A stretch of DNA of 61,656 nt from positions 1 through 61,656 of the forward strand of contig NZ_JHZA01000024.1 in the NCBI RefSeq assembly GCF_000621165.1, given 5' to 3'. Source of the DNA: Enterovibrio calviensis DSM 14347 (lineage in GTDB: Bacteria; Pseudomonadota; Gammaproteobacteria; Enterobacterales; Vibrionaceae). A program made the position numbers and the translations under genes. The notes under the pieces were generated by a model. It was not told the DNA's origin, did not search any database, and saw only the letters and a program-made list of their open reading frames with translations. Below, one piece after another: positions 8,220 to 18,375 of the stretch (position 1 is its first letter; each line of letters begins with the position of its first letter).

Positions 8220-9380
8220 TTATTGATTTTCCATCAAATCAATTGTTTTTAACCACACAGCCGCATCGCTCTCTGGGTCAAGCTCACGAAGTATTTCATA
8301 AGATGAACGCGCCAATGAGAGCTGCTCGCTCTTCATGGCGCTATAACCCAGAATTTCCCAAAAAAATGTGTCACTACCGCCGCCCATGTCAATGGCTTGT
8401 TGTGCTAAGACAACGGCATCAGGCCAACGTTGAAGACGAGATGCAATTCGACACTGCGCTTTAAGCAAATACAGATCTGGCTCTTTGTTCAATATTGACG
8501 CCACATCCCACGCGCTTGTCCACTGATTGGCTTCCATATGGTACTGAAGCTTACGCTTCAATAGGTCTCGACTGGCGAGCAATTCTTTGTCTTGGATCCC
8601 CTCGTCCAAAAACGCCATGGCTTTCTCTGGTTGACCCAGCATACTGGCAAACTGCGCCATATCGAGATAATCCGCGTCTGTTAGTGCAGACCCTTTTTCC
8701 TGCTCTGCTTTCAAAATAGCCAGCGCCTGACGTATTGCGCCAAGTTGAGCATAAGCCATGGCTTGTTTTTGCTGCCAGCGCAACGCATCGCCAAACTTTT
8801 CCTGAATGAGACGTGTGGTGTTGATCAAAGCACGATGCTGTTTAAGTTGCTCTTCACTCAAAGCTTTTATCTGCCAAACAAATTCAGGAACATCAGCATA
8901 GCGAGCGATAATTGCGTTCGTTTGCACGAGTGCTTGGTCATAGCGCTTTTCCGTAAACAGTGCGCGAGCAAAAAGCTGTTCGACGGGCTGGAACGGCGGA
9001 AATTCATCCAAGTAAGTACGCCCATGGGCCACCGCTAAATCAGACCGTTGTTGCTTCATCGACAAAGAGACGAGCGCACCCAAGGTATCTTGACGAAGAC
9101 TTGGTGGTAATTGACGATATTGAATAGCTTTGCTGTAAGCAGCATAAGCACGTTGATAATTGCCTTCGTGCAAATAAATGAAGCCCAGAAGGCGCTGATG
9201 CAATGCCTCTTGTTCGTCGTTATCGGCAACAATGGCCTTAGCAAGGTCTGCCGCTTCGCGAAATTGTTCTTCTGACAATAGCTTTTCAATGCGATTCAGG
9301 TGCTTGGAGAAATCAGGATCACTAGCCTGAGCAGGAAACATCACACTGAATAAAAGAATGCCGACGCCAATTACTTTCAT
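8220..9380 (-). CDS. Secreted TPR-repeat protein
   Basis: A 386-aa protein with a signal peptide (MKVIGVGILLFSVMFPAQA, then SDPDF) and helical TPR-like repeats through its length, for example GFIYLHEGNYQRAYAAYSKA, ALFTEKRYDQALVQTNAI, AQLGAIRQALAIL and AMKSEQLSLARSSYEIL. Such proteins act as periplasmic scaffolds. It resembles in size and layout the TPR protein at the end of Vibrio TonB2 clusters, but no ExbB, ExbD or TonB gene is near, so that link is weak. It converges on the solute-binding gene with an eight-base gap and no separate terminator. Confidence 0.82.
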   Translation of the reverse strand: MKVIGVGILLFSVMFPAQASDPDFSKHLNRIEKLLSEEQFREAADLAKAIVADNDEQEALHQRLLGFIYLHEGNYQRAYAAYSKAIQYRQLPPSLRQDTLGALVSLSMKQQRSDLAVAHGRTYLDEFPPFQPVEQLFARALFTEKRYDQALVQTNAIIARYADVPEFVWQIKALSEEQLKQHRALINTTRLIQEKFGDALRWQQKQAMAYAQLGAIRQALAILKAEQEKGSALTDADYLDMAQFASMLGQPEKAMAFLDEGIQDKELLASRDLLKRKLQYHMEANQWTSAWDVASILNKEPDLYLLKAQCRIASRLQRWPDAVVLAQQAIDMGGGSDTFFWEILGYSAMKSEQLSLARSSYEILRELDPESDAAVWLKTIDLMENQ

Positions 9381-9488
9381 ATCCCTCAGCCATTAACGGG
9401 TTGATATCTCGACTATAACGTAAATTAGACAACTGCTGTTTATCTGAGCGTCTATTTTTTGCGGGTAAGTAGCAATATTTGTCCGGTA

Positions 9489-9561
9489 TATACCCAATCA
9501 CCGCTACGAAAGCCTAAAGACGGTCTGGGATCAGCTTGCTTGTTCAGGTTGCTTGGGTATA
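9489..9561. repeat. Dispersed palindromic repeat, copy 2
   Basis: Outer arms TATACCCAA / TTGGGTATA as in copy 1, with GTTCAGGTTGC conserved in the right arm and a diverged, longer centre. It ends 39 bases before the ycaO start codon and so lies in its leader or promoter. Confidence 0.65.
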
Positions 9562-9600
9562 CGTATATACTCCCTCTCCCCCTATGAGACTGAGACTCCC

Positions 9601-11355
9601 ATGAAAACCTATATTCCTGGTAAAGACGCCGCGCTGGAAGAATCCATTAACCGCTTTGAGGAAAAACTCACCGCGCATGGATTCAATGTTGAACCTGTTT
9701 CTTGGCTAAACCCTGTACCCAATGTTTGGTCAGTTCATATCCGTGACATCGACGCACCTATGAACTTCACCAATGGTAAAGGGGCGAGCAAGAAAGCTGC
9801 GTTGGCTTCTGCGTTAGGTGAGTACTTTGAACGTCTGTCTTGTAACTATTTCTACGCCGATTTCTACTTGGGTGATGACGTTGCGAATGATGCATTTGTG
9901 CATTACCCGAACGAAAAGTGGTTCCCTCTAACTGACGATGACAGCTTGCCAGAAGGCTTGCTGGACGACGCGATGTCAGCGTTTTATGACCCAGAAGATA
10001 CGTTAGCCGCTAGCGATCTGATTGACCTGCAATCAGGCAACGAAGAGCGTGGTATTTGTGCGCTACCTTTTGAGCGCCAACGTGACCAACAAACCGTTTA
10101 TGTGCCGATGAACGTTATCGGTAACTTGTACGTGTCGAATGGCATGTCTGCTGGTAACACCCAAACGGAAGCGCGCAGCCAAGCGCTGTCTGAAGTGTTC
10201 GAACGCGCAATCAAAAACCGCATTATCGCCGAACGCATTAGCATGCCTGAAATCCCTGCAGAGGTGATGGCGCGTTACCCGTCAGTGCAAGCATCTATTG
10301 ATGCACTGATTGCCGAAGGCTTCCCGGTTGTTGCTTACGATGCGTCTTTAGGCGGCAAATACCCAGTCATCTGTGTGGCATTGTTCAACCCTCACAATGG
10401 CACCTGTTTTACGTCTTGGGGCGCACACCCACGTTTTCAGGTCGCGCTTGAGCGTACCGTCACGGAACTGCTTCAAGGACGCAGCCTAAAAGATTTGGAT
10501 GTGTTCGAAGCACCTTCTTTCCACGATGAAGACGTCGCCGATCACCACAACCTTGAAACCCACTTCATTGATTCGTCAGGCACTGTGTCTTGGGACATGT
10601 TCAAGGCGACCGCTGATATCGAATTCGCCGATTGGAACTTCGATGGCACATCGCAAGAAGAGTGTGATTGGTTGCTGGGCAAACTGCATGCGGAAGATGC
10701 CGATGCCTACATCGCTGATTACACCCATCTTGATGTGAATTGCTGCCGAGTGATTGTGCCGGGCTGGTCTGAGATTTACCCGCCAGAGGAAATTCAACTG
10801 TGCAATAACAATCGCGGCACCGATCTGCGCGATGCTATGTCAATGTTGATTGCTTCTGAATACAACGACGAAGCCATCGAATTCTTGTTTGATGTGCTTG
10901 AAATGGCAGACTTTGACGACAGCTACATGGTGTGTGAGCTGATGGGTATCGCCCCTGATGCCAATACAGCATGGAAGTCTCTGACCATTGGCGAACTGAA
11001 ATGCCTACTGGCATTGGCCATGGGCGATTTGGAATCCGCACAAGACTTCGCGGTATGGAGTTTGGATTACAACGCAACCATCTACAGCCAAGAGCGCTCC
11101 GTGTTCATGCGCTGTTTGATTGCGAGCCTTGAGCTGGCTCAAGATCAAAGCCGCGATCCGGTTGAATACCGTCAGGCGTTTGGCTTTATCTATGGTGACG
11201 ACGTCACGGAATCGGTGTGGCAGTCCATTTCTGGTGATATCCGTTTCTTCGGTTTATCTGCGCCGAACGGCTCATTGACTGAGTTTAGCGCGCACCAGAA
11301 GCTAATTGGCTCTTACCTGAAACTACAAAAAGCCAAAGCACTCGCGACAGCGTAA
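9601..11355 (+). CDS. ycaO: YcaO-domain protein (RimO-associated)
   Basis: A 584-aa ATP-dependent YcaO-fold protein. E. coli YcaO helps RimO methylthiolate ribosomal protein S12, and other family members make backbone azolines. The start MKTYIPGKDAALEESINRFEEKL, the ATP-binding acidic strings KKAALASALGEYFERLS and NTQTEARSQALSEVFERA, and the helical C-terminal third match E. coli YcaO (586 aa) throughout. An in-frame start 48 bases upstream overlaps the repeat element and was rejected. It stands upstream of the pfl genes as in E. coli, but is cut off from them by a strong terminator and has no visible strong ribosome site. Confidence 0.95.
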   Translation: MKTYIPGKDAALEESINRFEEKLTAHGFNVEPVSWLNPVPNVWSVHIRDIDAPMNFTNGKGASKKAALASALGEYFERLSCNYFYADFYLGDDVANDAFVHYPNEKWFPLTDDDSLPEGLLDDAMSAFYDPEDTLAASDLIDLQSGNEERGICALPFERQRDQQTVYVPMNVIGNLYVSNGMSAGNTQTEARSQALSEVFERAIKNRIIAERISMPEIPAEVMARYPSVQASIDALIAEGFPVVAYDASLGGKYPVICVALFNPHNGTCFTSWGAHPRFQVALERTVTELLQGRSLKDLDVFEAPSFHDEDVADHHNLETHFIDSSGTVSWDMFKATADIEFADWNFDGTSQEECDWLLGKLHAEDADAYIADYTHLDVNCCRVIVPGWSEIYPPEEIQLCNNNRGTDLRDAMSMLIASEYNDEAIEFLFDVLEMADFDDSYMVCELMGIAPDANTAWKSLTIGELKCLLALAMGDLESAQDFAVWSLDYNATIYSQERSVFMRCLIASLELAQDQSRDPVEYRQAFGFIYGDDVTESVWQSISGDIRFFGLSAPNGSLTEFSAHQKLIGSYLKLQKAKALATA

Positions 11356-11375
11356 ACACCGCTAGCCATCATGTT

Positions 11376-11415
11376 ATCGCCCATATTGTTATCACCAATA
11401 TGGGCGATATTTTTT
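11376..11415 (+). terminator. Intrinsic terminator after ycaO
   Basis: A perfect 13-pair stem ATCGCCCATATTG / CAATATGGGCGAT with a seven-base loop, followed by AT and five T. The left part of the 445 bases before the next gene holds nothing else I can support; the FNR-type promoter lies further right. Confidence 0.93.
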
Positions 11416-11699
11416 GTACATGGTGCCTCACCAACCCCCGCCCCTTCCAATACCTTCACACTCAATGTGGATTGGTATTAGTGATATGCATCCGAAATCT
11501 ATTCGTCGGTACTGGATAGCGTCGGATGTTCACTGTAAAACACGATGAAACACCTCTCCTGTAGCACGCCCTCCCCGCCTATTTTGGTAATTAAATTTCA
11601 CTTTTGCAGCTATGACGGCACTTTTTGCCCCATAAATCATCAACTGAATAGAAAACATCCAATACTGGCACATCAAAGGTGTAATTTATTTTCACGAAA

Positions 11700-11740
11700 A
11701 TGATCTAAATCAAGTTTGCCAGCATGAGGTTTGTTAGTAT
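11700..11740 (+). promoter_or_regulatory. FNR-type site and promoter of the DUF3360-pflB unit
   Basis: ATGATCTAAATCAA at 11700-11713 differs from the FNR consensus TTGAT-N4-ATCAA by one base. A -10-like TAGTAT lies at 11735-11740, which puts the dyad centre about 41 bases before the expected transcription start, the class II FNR geometry. This fits oxygen-controlled expression of the pyruvate formate-lyase locus. Binding itself is inferred. Confidence 0.7.
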
Positions 11741-11860
11741 TCATGTAACGAATTTTGGCTCTCAGCTTGATATGGTTTAGCCCGTTACTCAGTGCTAAGC
11801 GATCACGTAAAAAGTAGAGGGCTATGTCAGTTCTGTTTGCTTTTGTACGTAGAGGACTTT

Positions 11861-13405
11861 ATGTCAATCCAAGCTCCATCAGAGCAAATCGGTGATAAGG
11901 CGCAAAGCGAATATCAAGCTAAGCACCGTCCCGCTTCAGAGTTCGCAACTCGTTCAGAATATCTGGACCACGAACTCCAAATCATGAACCCGCGCCGTTG
12001 GAAGCTAAACCTTCCTGGTCGTGACTTCCGTTTTGAACTCGAAGACTTGGTTCCTGCACTTGCAGGTACTATTGGTATTATCGCGATGTACTCTGCGGTA
12101 ATGATGTCTTGGGCTGACGGTCTGACACAAGCTTGGGACCACATTAACCTCGGTAAAGAATTCGCTATCGAAGTCGCACGTGTTGAGATGCTTATCCCTG
12201 CACTGCTTTTCTGCGTACTCGCTTCTGGCTTTATCAACCCACGCGCAAACCTTGCTGGTAACCACGGCCCAATGATTCCGTTGATCGGTACCATTGCGCT
12301 GGCAGGTGCTCACCCACTCGCTTTAGCACTTCTTCTTGGTGTGTTTGGCCTGATGTTGAGTTACTTCAAGGGCGGTTCAAAGCTGGTTAACCTCACCAGT
12401 GAAGGTGTAGCAGGTGGTCTGCTTGTCTTCCTTGGTTTTACCGGTGCCATGAGCCAAATCGCTGACATTCAAACTTGGGCTAAAGGGCTAGAGTCTGCGT
12501 CTGTTGCCAAAGGCAGCATGGGTTATGTCGGTCTGGTTGTTCTTGCTGTTAACGTTATCCTCTACGCATTGCTTGCTCGCGTTGGTAAACGTTGGTTGGC
12601 GATTCCTGCTTGTGCGGTAACGGGCTTGATCAGTGCATTGGCACTGGGTGCTGGCTTTGACCTGACGTTCACCACTGAAATGGGTCTGCCTAACCTGAAT
12701 CCAGTTTACTGGTGGGGAAGCACTGAGCAAGGTTGGATGCTAGGCCTACCTAACCTGCAACACTTCATTGCGTCACTGCCATTTGCAATCCTGGCGGTAG
12801 CAATGTGGTCACCTGATTTCCTAGGTCACCGTATCTTCCAAGAGCTTAACTACCCGAAGAAGACTGAGAAAGTACTGATGGACGTGGATGACACCATGAC
12901 CATGTGTTCTATCCGTCAAATGGTAGGTACAGCAGTAGGTGGTGGTAACATCACTTCATCTTGGGGTACATACATGATCCCTGCAGCTATCGCGAAGCGT
13001 CCAATCCCAGCGGGTGCGATTCTTCTTGGCTGTTTGGTTATGTTCATCGCTATCCTTGGTTTCCCAATGGACGTCGCGGTATGGCCTCCAGTCATGCGTA
13101 TTGCTCTATTAGTGGGTGTATTCCTTCCACTGCTTGAAGCTGGTGTTCAGATGATTCGTGAAACCAAAGACTCACAGTCTGCTGGTATCTGTATCTTCGC
13201 TGCGATGGTTGCTAACCCTGTTCTTGCTTGGGCACTCGCAATGCTGCTCGACAACAATGGTCTCATTGGTGACAAAGAGCGTGCGAAAAAGCTGTCTTTC
13301 ATAGACCGCATAGTGATTCCTGGCTCAGTATTAGTTATCTGTCTGGTAGCAATGCTGGCGGTGGGCATGCTTGAAGACCAGTTCGGTATTCCAGCACTCA
13401 TGTAA
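11861..13405 (+). CDS. DUF3360 family membrane transporter
   Basis: A 514-aa protein with a 60-residue soluble N-terminus and about 12 membrane segments. NLAGNHGPMIPLIGTIALAGAHPLAL and VNLTSEGVAGGLLVFLGFTG recall the substrate-binding half-helix regions of the SulP/NCS2 transporter fold; the family is known only as DUF3360. AGAGGA precedes the ATG by six bases; an earlier in-frame start has no such site. It lies between ycaO and pflB, exactly where enterobacteria have the formate channel FocA, and shares the FNR-type promoter. A role in moving formate, pyruvate or another fermentation acid is inference from position. Confidence 0.85.
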   Translation: MSIQAPSEQIGDKAQSEYQAKHRPASEFATRSEYLDHELQIMNPRRWKLNLPGRDFRFELEDLVPALAGTIGIIAMYSAVMMSWADGLTQAWDHINLGKEFAIEVARVEMLIPALLFCVLASGFINPRANLAGNHGPMIPLIGTIALAGAHPLALALLLGVFGLMLSYFKGGSKLVNLTSEGVAGGLLVFLGFTGAMSQIADIQTWAKGLESASVAKGSMGYVGLVVLAVNVILYALLARVGKRWLAIPACAVTGLISALALGAGFDLTFTTEMGLPNLNPVYWWGSTEQGWMLGLPNLQHFIASLPFAILAVAMWSPDFLGHRIFQELNYPKKTEKVLMDVDDTMTMCSIRQMVGTAVGGGNITSSWGTYMIPAAIAKRPIPAGAILLGCLVMFIAILGFPMDVAVWPPVMRIALLVGVFLPLLEAGVQMIRETKDSQSAGICIFAAMVANPVLAWALAMLLDNNGLIGDKERAKKLSFIDRIVIPGSVLVICLVAMLAVGMLEDQFGIPALM

Positions 13406-13412
13406 TACTCGG

Positions 13413-13439
13413 TTTGGGCAGTCATTTTGGCTGCCCAAA
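13413..13439 (+). other. Stem-loop between the DUF3360 gene and pflB
   Basis: Stem TTTGGGCAG / CTGCCCAAA directly after the DUF3360 stop, followed only by TTACT rather than a T run. It could be a weak terminator or a processing site that sets the pflB excess. About 165 bases of further untranslated leader precede pflB, which could hold a second promoter; I cannot place one. Confidence 0.6.
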
Positions 13440-13604
13440 TTACTATCCAACCAAGGCTAAGAAAGCGTAAAATCAAATTCGTTTGAATTAAGCGTTTTTG
13501 CTTTTACAGTTTTTAATGATCGCGTACTACCCACTGGTTCAACAGTGGAGCGGGAATAAAACCGCTAAGTACTTGTTTTCTTCTACTAAAAAGGTAGGTA
13601 CATC

Positions 13605-15881
13605 ATGTCTGAGCAATTTGCTAAAGCATGGGAAGGTTTCGCTGAAGGCGAATGGCAGAACGAAGTTAACGTTCGTGACTTCATCCAGAAGAACTACACC
13701 CCTTATGAGGGCGATGAATCATTCCTTGTGACTGAAGGTACTGAAGCGACTAACAAGCTTTGGGAAAAAGTCATGGAAGGCATCAAGCTTGAGAACTCAA
13801 CTCACGCCCCTGTAGACTTCGATACTTCTGTTATCTCTACCATTACTGCTCACGACGCAGGCTACATCATCCAAGATCTTGAAAAGATCGTGGGTCTGCA
13901 AACTGAAGCGCCACTGAAACGTGCACTTATCCCTAACGGTGGTGTGCGTATGATCGAAGGTTCTTGCAAAGCGTATGATCGCGAGCTAGACCCAATGGTT
14001 TCTAAGATTTACTCAGAATACCGTAAGACTCACAACCAAGGCGTTTTCGATATCTACACCCCTGATATCATGAACTGCCGTAAGTCTGGTGTTTTGACTG
14101 GTCTTCCAGATGCATACGGCCGTGGCCGCATCATCGGTGACTACCGTCGCGTTGCACTTTACGGTGTAGATTTCCTTCTAAAGGACAAAGCTAAGCAATT
14201 CCATTCGCTACAAGCGAAACTGGAAGCTGGCGACGATCTACAAATGACCATGCAACTGCGTGAAGAAATTCAAGAGCAATACCGTGCGCTGATCCAAATC
14301 AAAGAGATGGCTCAGAAATACGGTGCGGACATCTCTGGTCCTGCTACCACGGCTCAAGAAGCTGTTCAATGGTTGTACTTCGGCTACCTAGCTGCAGTTA
14401 AATCACAGAACGGTGCTGCAATGTCTCTGGGCCGTACTTCTACGTTCCTAGACGTGTACATCGAGCGTGATATTGCTGAAGGCAAGATCACTGAAGTTGA
14501 AGCACAGGAAATGATCGACCACTTCGTTATGAAGCTGCGTATGGTTCGCTTCCTACGTACTCCTGAGTACGATGAGCTGTTCTCTGGTGACCCAATCTGG
14601 GCAACAGAATCAATGGGTGGTATGGGTTGTGACGGTCGTACACTAGTAAGCCGTACTAACTTCCGCTTCCTGAACACGCTTTACACCATGGGTCCAAGCC
14701 CAGAGCCAAACATCACTGTTCTTTGGTCTGAGCAACTGCCTATTGGCTTCAAGAAGTTCTGTGCGAAAGTATCTATCGATACTTCTTCTATCCAGTACGA
14801 AAATGATGACCTAATGCGTCCAGATTTCGACAACGATGACTACGCTATCGCTTGTTGTGTATCTCCGCAGGTTATCGGTAAGCACATGCAGTTCTTCGGC
14901 GCTCGTGCAAACCTTGCTAAAACACTACTGTATGTAATCAACGGTGGTGTGGATGAGAAACTGAAACTTCAAGTGGGTCCTAAGCAAGCACCAATGACTG
15001 ACGAAGTGCTAGACTTCGACAAAGTTTGGGCTGGCCTAGACAACTTCATGGATTGGTTGGCAACTCAGTACGTGACCGCACTGAACGCTATCCACTACTC
15101 ACACGACAAGTACAGCTACGAAGCATCGCTAATGGCGCTGATGGATCGTGACGTTTACCGTACTATGGCTTGTGGTATCGCGGGTCTTTCTGTTGCCGCT
15201 GACTCACTGTCTGCTATCAAATACGCGACAGTGAAACCAGTTCGTGACGAAGACGGCATTGCGATCGATTTCGAAATCGAAGGCGACTATCCGAAGTTCG
15301 GTAACAACGACAACCGTGTAGATGACATCGCTTGTGAAATGGTTGAGAAGTTTATGAACAAGATTCGTAAACTGAAGACTTACCGTGACGCGGTTCCTAC
15401 TCAGTCTATCCTGACTATCACGTCAAACGTGGTATACGGCAAGAAGACGGGTAACACCCCTGACGGTCGTCGTGCAGGTGCACCATTCGCACCAGGCGCA
15501 AACCCAATGCACGGTCGTGACGAGAAAGGTGCAGTAGCATCACTAACGTCTGTAGGTAAACTGCCATTTGCTCACGCAAAAGATGGTATCTCTTACACCT
15601 TCTCTATCGTGCCTAACGCACTTGGTAAAGATGGCGACACGCAGAAAGCGAACCTTGCTGGTCTTATGGACGGTTACTTCCACCACGAATCAGGCATCGA
15701 GGGTGGTCAACACCTGAACGTGAACGTTCTGAACCGTGAAACACTGGAAGACGCTGTTAAGAACCCAGAGAACTACCCACAGCTAACTATCCGTGTATCG
15801 GGTTACGCTGTGCGTTTCAACTCTCTGACTGCTGAACAGCAAAAAGACGTTATCGCGCGTACATTCACTGAAACTCTATAA
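13605..15881 (+). CDS. pflB: Formate C-acetyltransferase (pyruvate formate-lyase)
   Basis: A 758-aa glycyl-radical enzyme that converts pyruvate and CoA to formate and acetyl-CoA during anaerobic growth. The active-site pair C417-C418 sits in AIACCVSPQ and the radical glycine G733 in RVSGYAVRF near the C-terminus (C418, C419 and G734 in E. coli numbering). The N-terminus [18 protein letters not shown] and the length match E. coli PflB. Codon use is strongly biased toward a few codons, as in highly expressed genes. It is followed by a strong terminator and its activase gene lies 1.7 kb downstream. Confidence 0.98.
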   Translation: MSEQFAKAWEGFAEGEWQNEVNVRDFIQKNYTPYEGDESFLVTEGTEATNKLWEKVMEGIKLENSTHAPVDFDTSVISTITAHDAGYIIQDLEKIVGLQTEAPLKRALIPNGGVRMIEGSCKAYDRELDPMVSKIYSEYRKTHNQGVFDIYTPDIMNCRKSGVLTGLPDAYGRGRIIGDYRRVALYGVDFLLKDKAKQFHSLQAKLEAGDDLQMTMQLREEIQEQYRALIQIKEMAQKYGADISGPATTAQEAVQWLYFGYLAAVKSQNGAAMSLGRTSTFLDVYIERDIAEGKITEVEAQEMIDHFVMKLRMVRFLRTPEYDELFSGDPIWATESMGGMGCDGRTLVSRTNFRFLNTLYTMGPSPEPNITVLWSEQLPIGFKKFCAKVSIDTSSIQYENDDLMRPDFDNDDYAIACCVSPQVIGKHMQFFGARANLAKTLLYVINGGVDEKLKLQVGPKQAPMTDEVLDFDKVWAGLDNFMDWLATQYVTALNAIHYSHDKYSYEASLMALMDRDVYRTMACGIAGLSVAADSLSAIKYATVKPVRDEDGIAIDFEIEGDYPKFGNNDNRVDDIACEMVEKFMNKIRKLKTYRDAVPTQSILTITSNVVYGKKTGNTPDGRRAGAPFAPGANPMHGRDEKGAVASLTSVGKLPFAHAKDGISYTFSIVPNALGKDGDTQKANLAGLMDGYFHHESGIEGGQHLNVNVLNRETLEDAVKNPENYPQLTIRVSGYAVRFNSLTAEQQKDVIARTFTETL

Positions 15882-15902
15882 TCTGAGTCTTCACTGAATG
15901 AT

Positions 15903-15934
15903 AAAAAACACCTCCCATGTGGAGGTGTTTTTTT
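15903..15934 (+). terminator. Intrinsic terminator after pflB
   Basis: AAAAAACACCTCC / GGAGGTGTTTTTTT with a CATGT loop, 22 bases past the stop codon. Confidence 0.93.
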
Positions 15935-16129
15935 ATGCGTATTATTCGATATTCACCAAACTCCCAAGCAATGAGCCTCTTCGCCTGCCCCCGGCTCTAC
16001 CGCGCCTTAACCACTCACGTTGCCGTATGACGTTCTGTCGACGAATGCAAAAAAGCTGACCATACTCTTTGGAAACACTTACTCATCAAACAAATAGCGA
16101 AGGCGCATTCGCCGCATTTGTGAGGAAAT

Positions 16130-17335
16130 ATGAAAATATTGCTTGTCGAAGATCATCCCTTTCAGCGGGACATGATGTCCGGACAATTGATGCAGCTTTT
16201 GTCTGGGAATGACGAGCTATCGACGGCACAAAGCGGCAGCGATGCACTTGAACACATAATGGTCGAAAAACCGGATTTGGTTTTTTGTGATTTACAGCTA
16301 CCCGATATCGATGGCATTGAGCTTCTCAGCAACATGGCAGAAAGAGGCTTTATGGGATGTATTGTGATCACCAGCACAGCATCTCAAAAAGTGCTCGAAA
16401 CCGTACAAAACATGTGTGAGAAACTTCACCTCAATGTGCTGGGTGTTCTTCCTAAGCCCGCCTCAATCCCTTTGCTAAAACACTACTTAGACATTGCGAA
16501 CGAGCACGACGTACAGTTCCCTCAAGATCTAGTGCCTTTGCGGGAAGAGGAAGTACTCGAAGCCTGGAAAGCAGGGTTATTCGAGACATGGTTTCAACCG
16601 ATTGTTCGTCTGGAGGACGGCGAATGGATCGCGTGTGAAGCACTCCAACGCTTGCGCCACCCAACACGTGACATCATGCTACCTCGTCAATTTCTCCCTC
16701 AGCTCTCAGCACTCGCGCTTGAGTCTGAATTAACCATGACGGTGATAAAGGCGGTGATTCAGCATCAAGAGAAGTTGCAAGGACGGCCTGTCGGCATCAA
16801 TATCTCGATGAATAATCTGATAGAACTTAAGTTCGTCGACAACATCATCTCAATGGCGGAAGATCACCCCCAGCTTTGCGAGCAGATCTATTTCGAATTA
16901 ATGGAACCCGAGCATTTTCACCATATCAGCCAAGTACAAGAAGCCGCCTCTCGATTACTGTTGAATGGGTTTCGTATCGCCATCGACGATTTTGGGACGG
17001 GGCACAGTTCACTACAAGAGGTCGAGTTTTTGCCTATCGACTCCCTAAAAGTAGGATTATCTTTAGTGCTTCCAATGCTAAGTAGCCGCACCTCAAGCGC
17101 ATTAGTGGAAGCCAGCATACTGATTGCGAGACGTATCGGCGTCGCATCCGTCGCTGAAGGCATTGAATGCATCGAAACATGGCATGGATTACGCGACATG
17201 GGGTGCGATTATGGGCAAGGATTTTTCATAGCGAAACCGATGCCAGCAACCAATTTAAACAATTGGCATAACTTGTGGGACGAATTAAAAAACCACCGTT
17301 CTTTGTGTCCACCACACGCCATCAGCACCGTTTAA
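16130..17335 (+). CDS. EAL-domain response regulator (c-di-GMP phosphodiesterase)
   Basis: A 401-aa regulator with an N-terminal receiver domain (acidic E7/D8, phosphoacceptor D54 in LVFCDLQLPD, T in VITSTAS, K109 in LPKP) and a C-terminal EAL domain that would hydrolyse cyclic-di-GMP. Catalytic landmarks are present: EAL at 170-172, NIS, FELMEPE, DDFGTG, K307, VAEGIE and GCDYGQGFF. The usual K-x-D motif reads KVG here (G309 in place of D), which may weaken but need not abolish activity. The layout is that of RocR of Pseudomonas. GAGGAA precedes the ATG. It is inserted between pflB and pflA, with no cognate kinase beside it. Confidence 0.9.
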   Translation: MKILLVEDHPFQRDMMSGQLMQLLSGNDELSTAQSGSDALEHIMVEKPDLVFCDLQLPDIDGIELLSNMAERGFMGCIVITSTASQKVLETVQNMCEKLHLNVLGVLPKPASIPLLKHYLDIANEHDVQFPQDLVPLREEEVLEAWKAGLFETWFQPIVRLEDGEWIACEALQRLRHPTRDIMLPRQFLPQLSALALESELTMTVIKAVIQHQEKLQGRPVGINISMNNLIELKFVDNIISMAEDHPQLCEQIYFELMEPEHFHHISQVQEAASRLLLNGFRIAIDDFGTGHSSLQEVEFLPIDSLKVGLSLVLPMLSSRTSSALVEASILIARRIGVASVAEGIECIETWHGLRDMGCDYGQGFFIAKPMPATNLNNWHNLWDELKNHRSLCPPHAISTV

Positions 17336-17554
17336 GAACATAAACAACGCCGAGCACTCATCGCGTCAATTTCACCAGTTCCCCTAACGCCAACAGCAAG
17401 TAATAGCCCATCGCTTGCTGTTGACTTAAACGCTCTCTAACACGTCACTCCCCTTTACACTCTTCGCTTTTCAAACTCGCTGAAGCCCTGTATCTGAAAG
17501 GGCTTTCGGTATAATATAACCCCTTACTTTTTACAGTAGTTTTTGGAGAATCTC

Positions 17555-18295
17555 ATGTCGGTGATTGGCCGTATTCACTCTTTTGAGTCTTGTGGCACCG
17601 TGGATGGCCCTGGCATTCGCTTTATCGTGTTTTTGCAAGGCTGCTTGATGCGCTGCAAATATTGCCACAACCGCGATACGTGGGATTTGGATGATGGCCG
17701 TGAAGTGTCGGTCGAAGAGATCATGAAAGAAGTGGTGACCTATCGCCATTTCATCAATGCATCGGGCGGCGGTGTCACGGCCTCAGGTGGTGAAGCCATG
17801 CTTCAGCCTGAATTTGTTCGTGATTTTTTCCGTGCTGCTAAATCAGAAGGCATCCATACTTGTCTTGATACCAACGGCTATATTCGCAAACACACCGATG
17901 TGGTTGACGAAGTACTCGACGCAACAGACTTGGTCATGCTGGACCTCAAGCAACTGAACGATGCAATCCATAAAGATCTGATTGGTGTGTCAAACCGCCG
18001 CACGCTGGACTTTGCCCGCTACTTGCATCAGCGTGGCCAAAAAACGTGGATTCGCTACGTGGTTGTTCCAGGCTACACCGATGATGAAGACTCGGCACAT
18101 CGCCTTGGTGAATTCATCAAAGACATGGACAACATCGAAAAAATTGAAATGTTGCCATACCACCAGCTGGGTGCGCACAAGTGGGAAGCTTTGGGTTACG
18201 AATACGAACTCAAAGATGCCACGCCACCAAAGAAAGAAACCATGGAAAACCTGAAAGCAATTTTGGAAGGCTATGGTCACAAGGTCATGTACTAA
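17555..18295 (+). CDS. pflA: Pyruvate formate-lyase 1 activating enzyme
   Basis: A 246-aa radical SAM enzyme that places the glycyl radical on PflB. The cluster motif C30-x3-C34-x2-C37 in [11 protein letters not shown] and the SAM-binding [12 protein letters not shown] are intact, and the protein begins [20 protein letters not shown] like E. coli PflA, with the same length. The ATG at 17555 was preferred to a TTG four codons upstream because TTGGAGAA lies seven bases before it. A perfect TATAAT at 17510-17515, without a good -35, may mark its own promoter. A terminator follows. Confidence 0.97.
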   Translation: MSVIGRIHSFESCGTVDGPGIRFIVFLQGCLMRCKYCHNRDTWDLDDGREVSVEEIMKEVVTYRHFINASGGGVTASGGEAMLQPEFVRDFFRAAKSEGIHTCLDTNGYIRKHTDVVDEVLDATDLVMLDLKQLNDAIHKDLIGVSNRRTLDFARYLHQRGQKTWIRYVVVPGYTDDEDSAHRLGEFIKDMDNIEKIEMLPYHQLGAHKWEALGYEYELKDATPPKKETMENLKAILEGYGHKVMY

Positions 18296-18313
18296 TTACA
18301 TGTCCAAGAATAC

Positions 18314-18339
18314 AAAAAACGGCCTGCGGGCCGTTTTTT
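18314..18339. terminator. Bidirectional intrinsic terminator after pflA
   Basis: AAAAAACGGCC / GGCCGTTTTTT around a very short loop. It serves pflA and, on the other strand, the converging membrane protein gene that ends at 18376. Confidence 0.93.
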
Positions 18340-18375
18340 CTTTGCTCCCAGCAACACGCTAGCGATTAAACGAAT

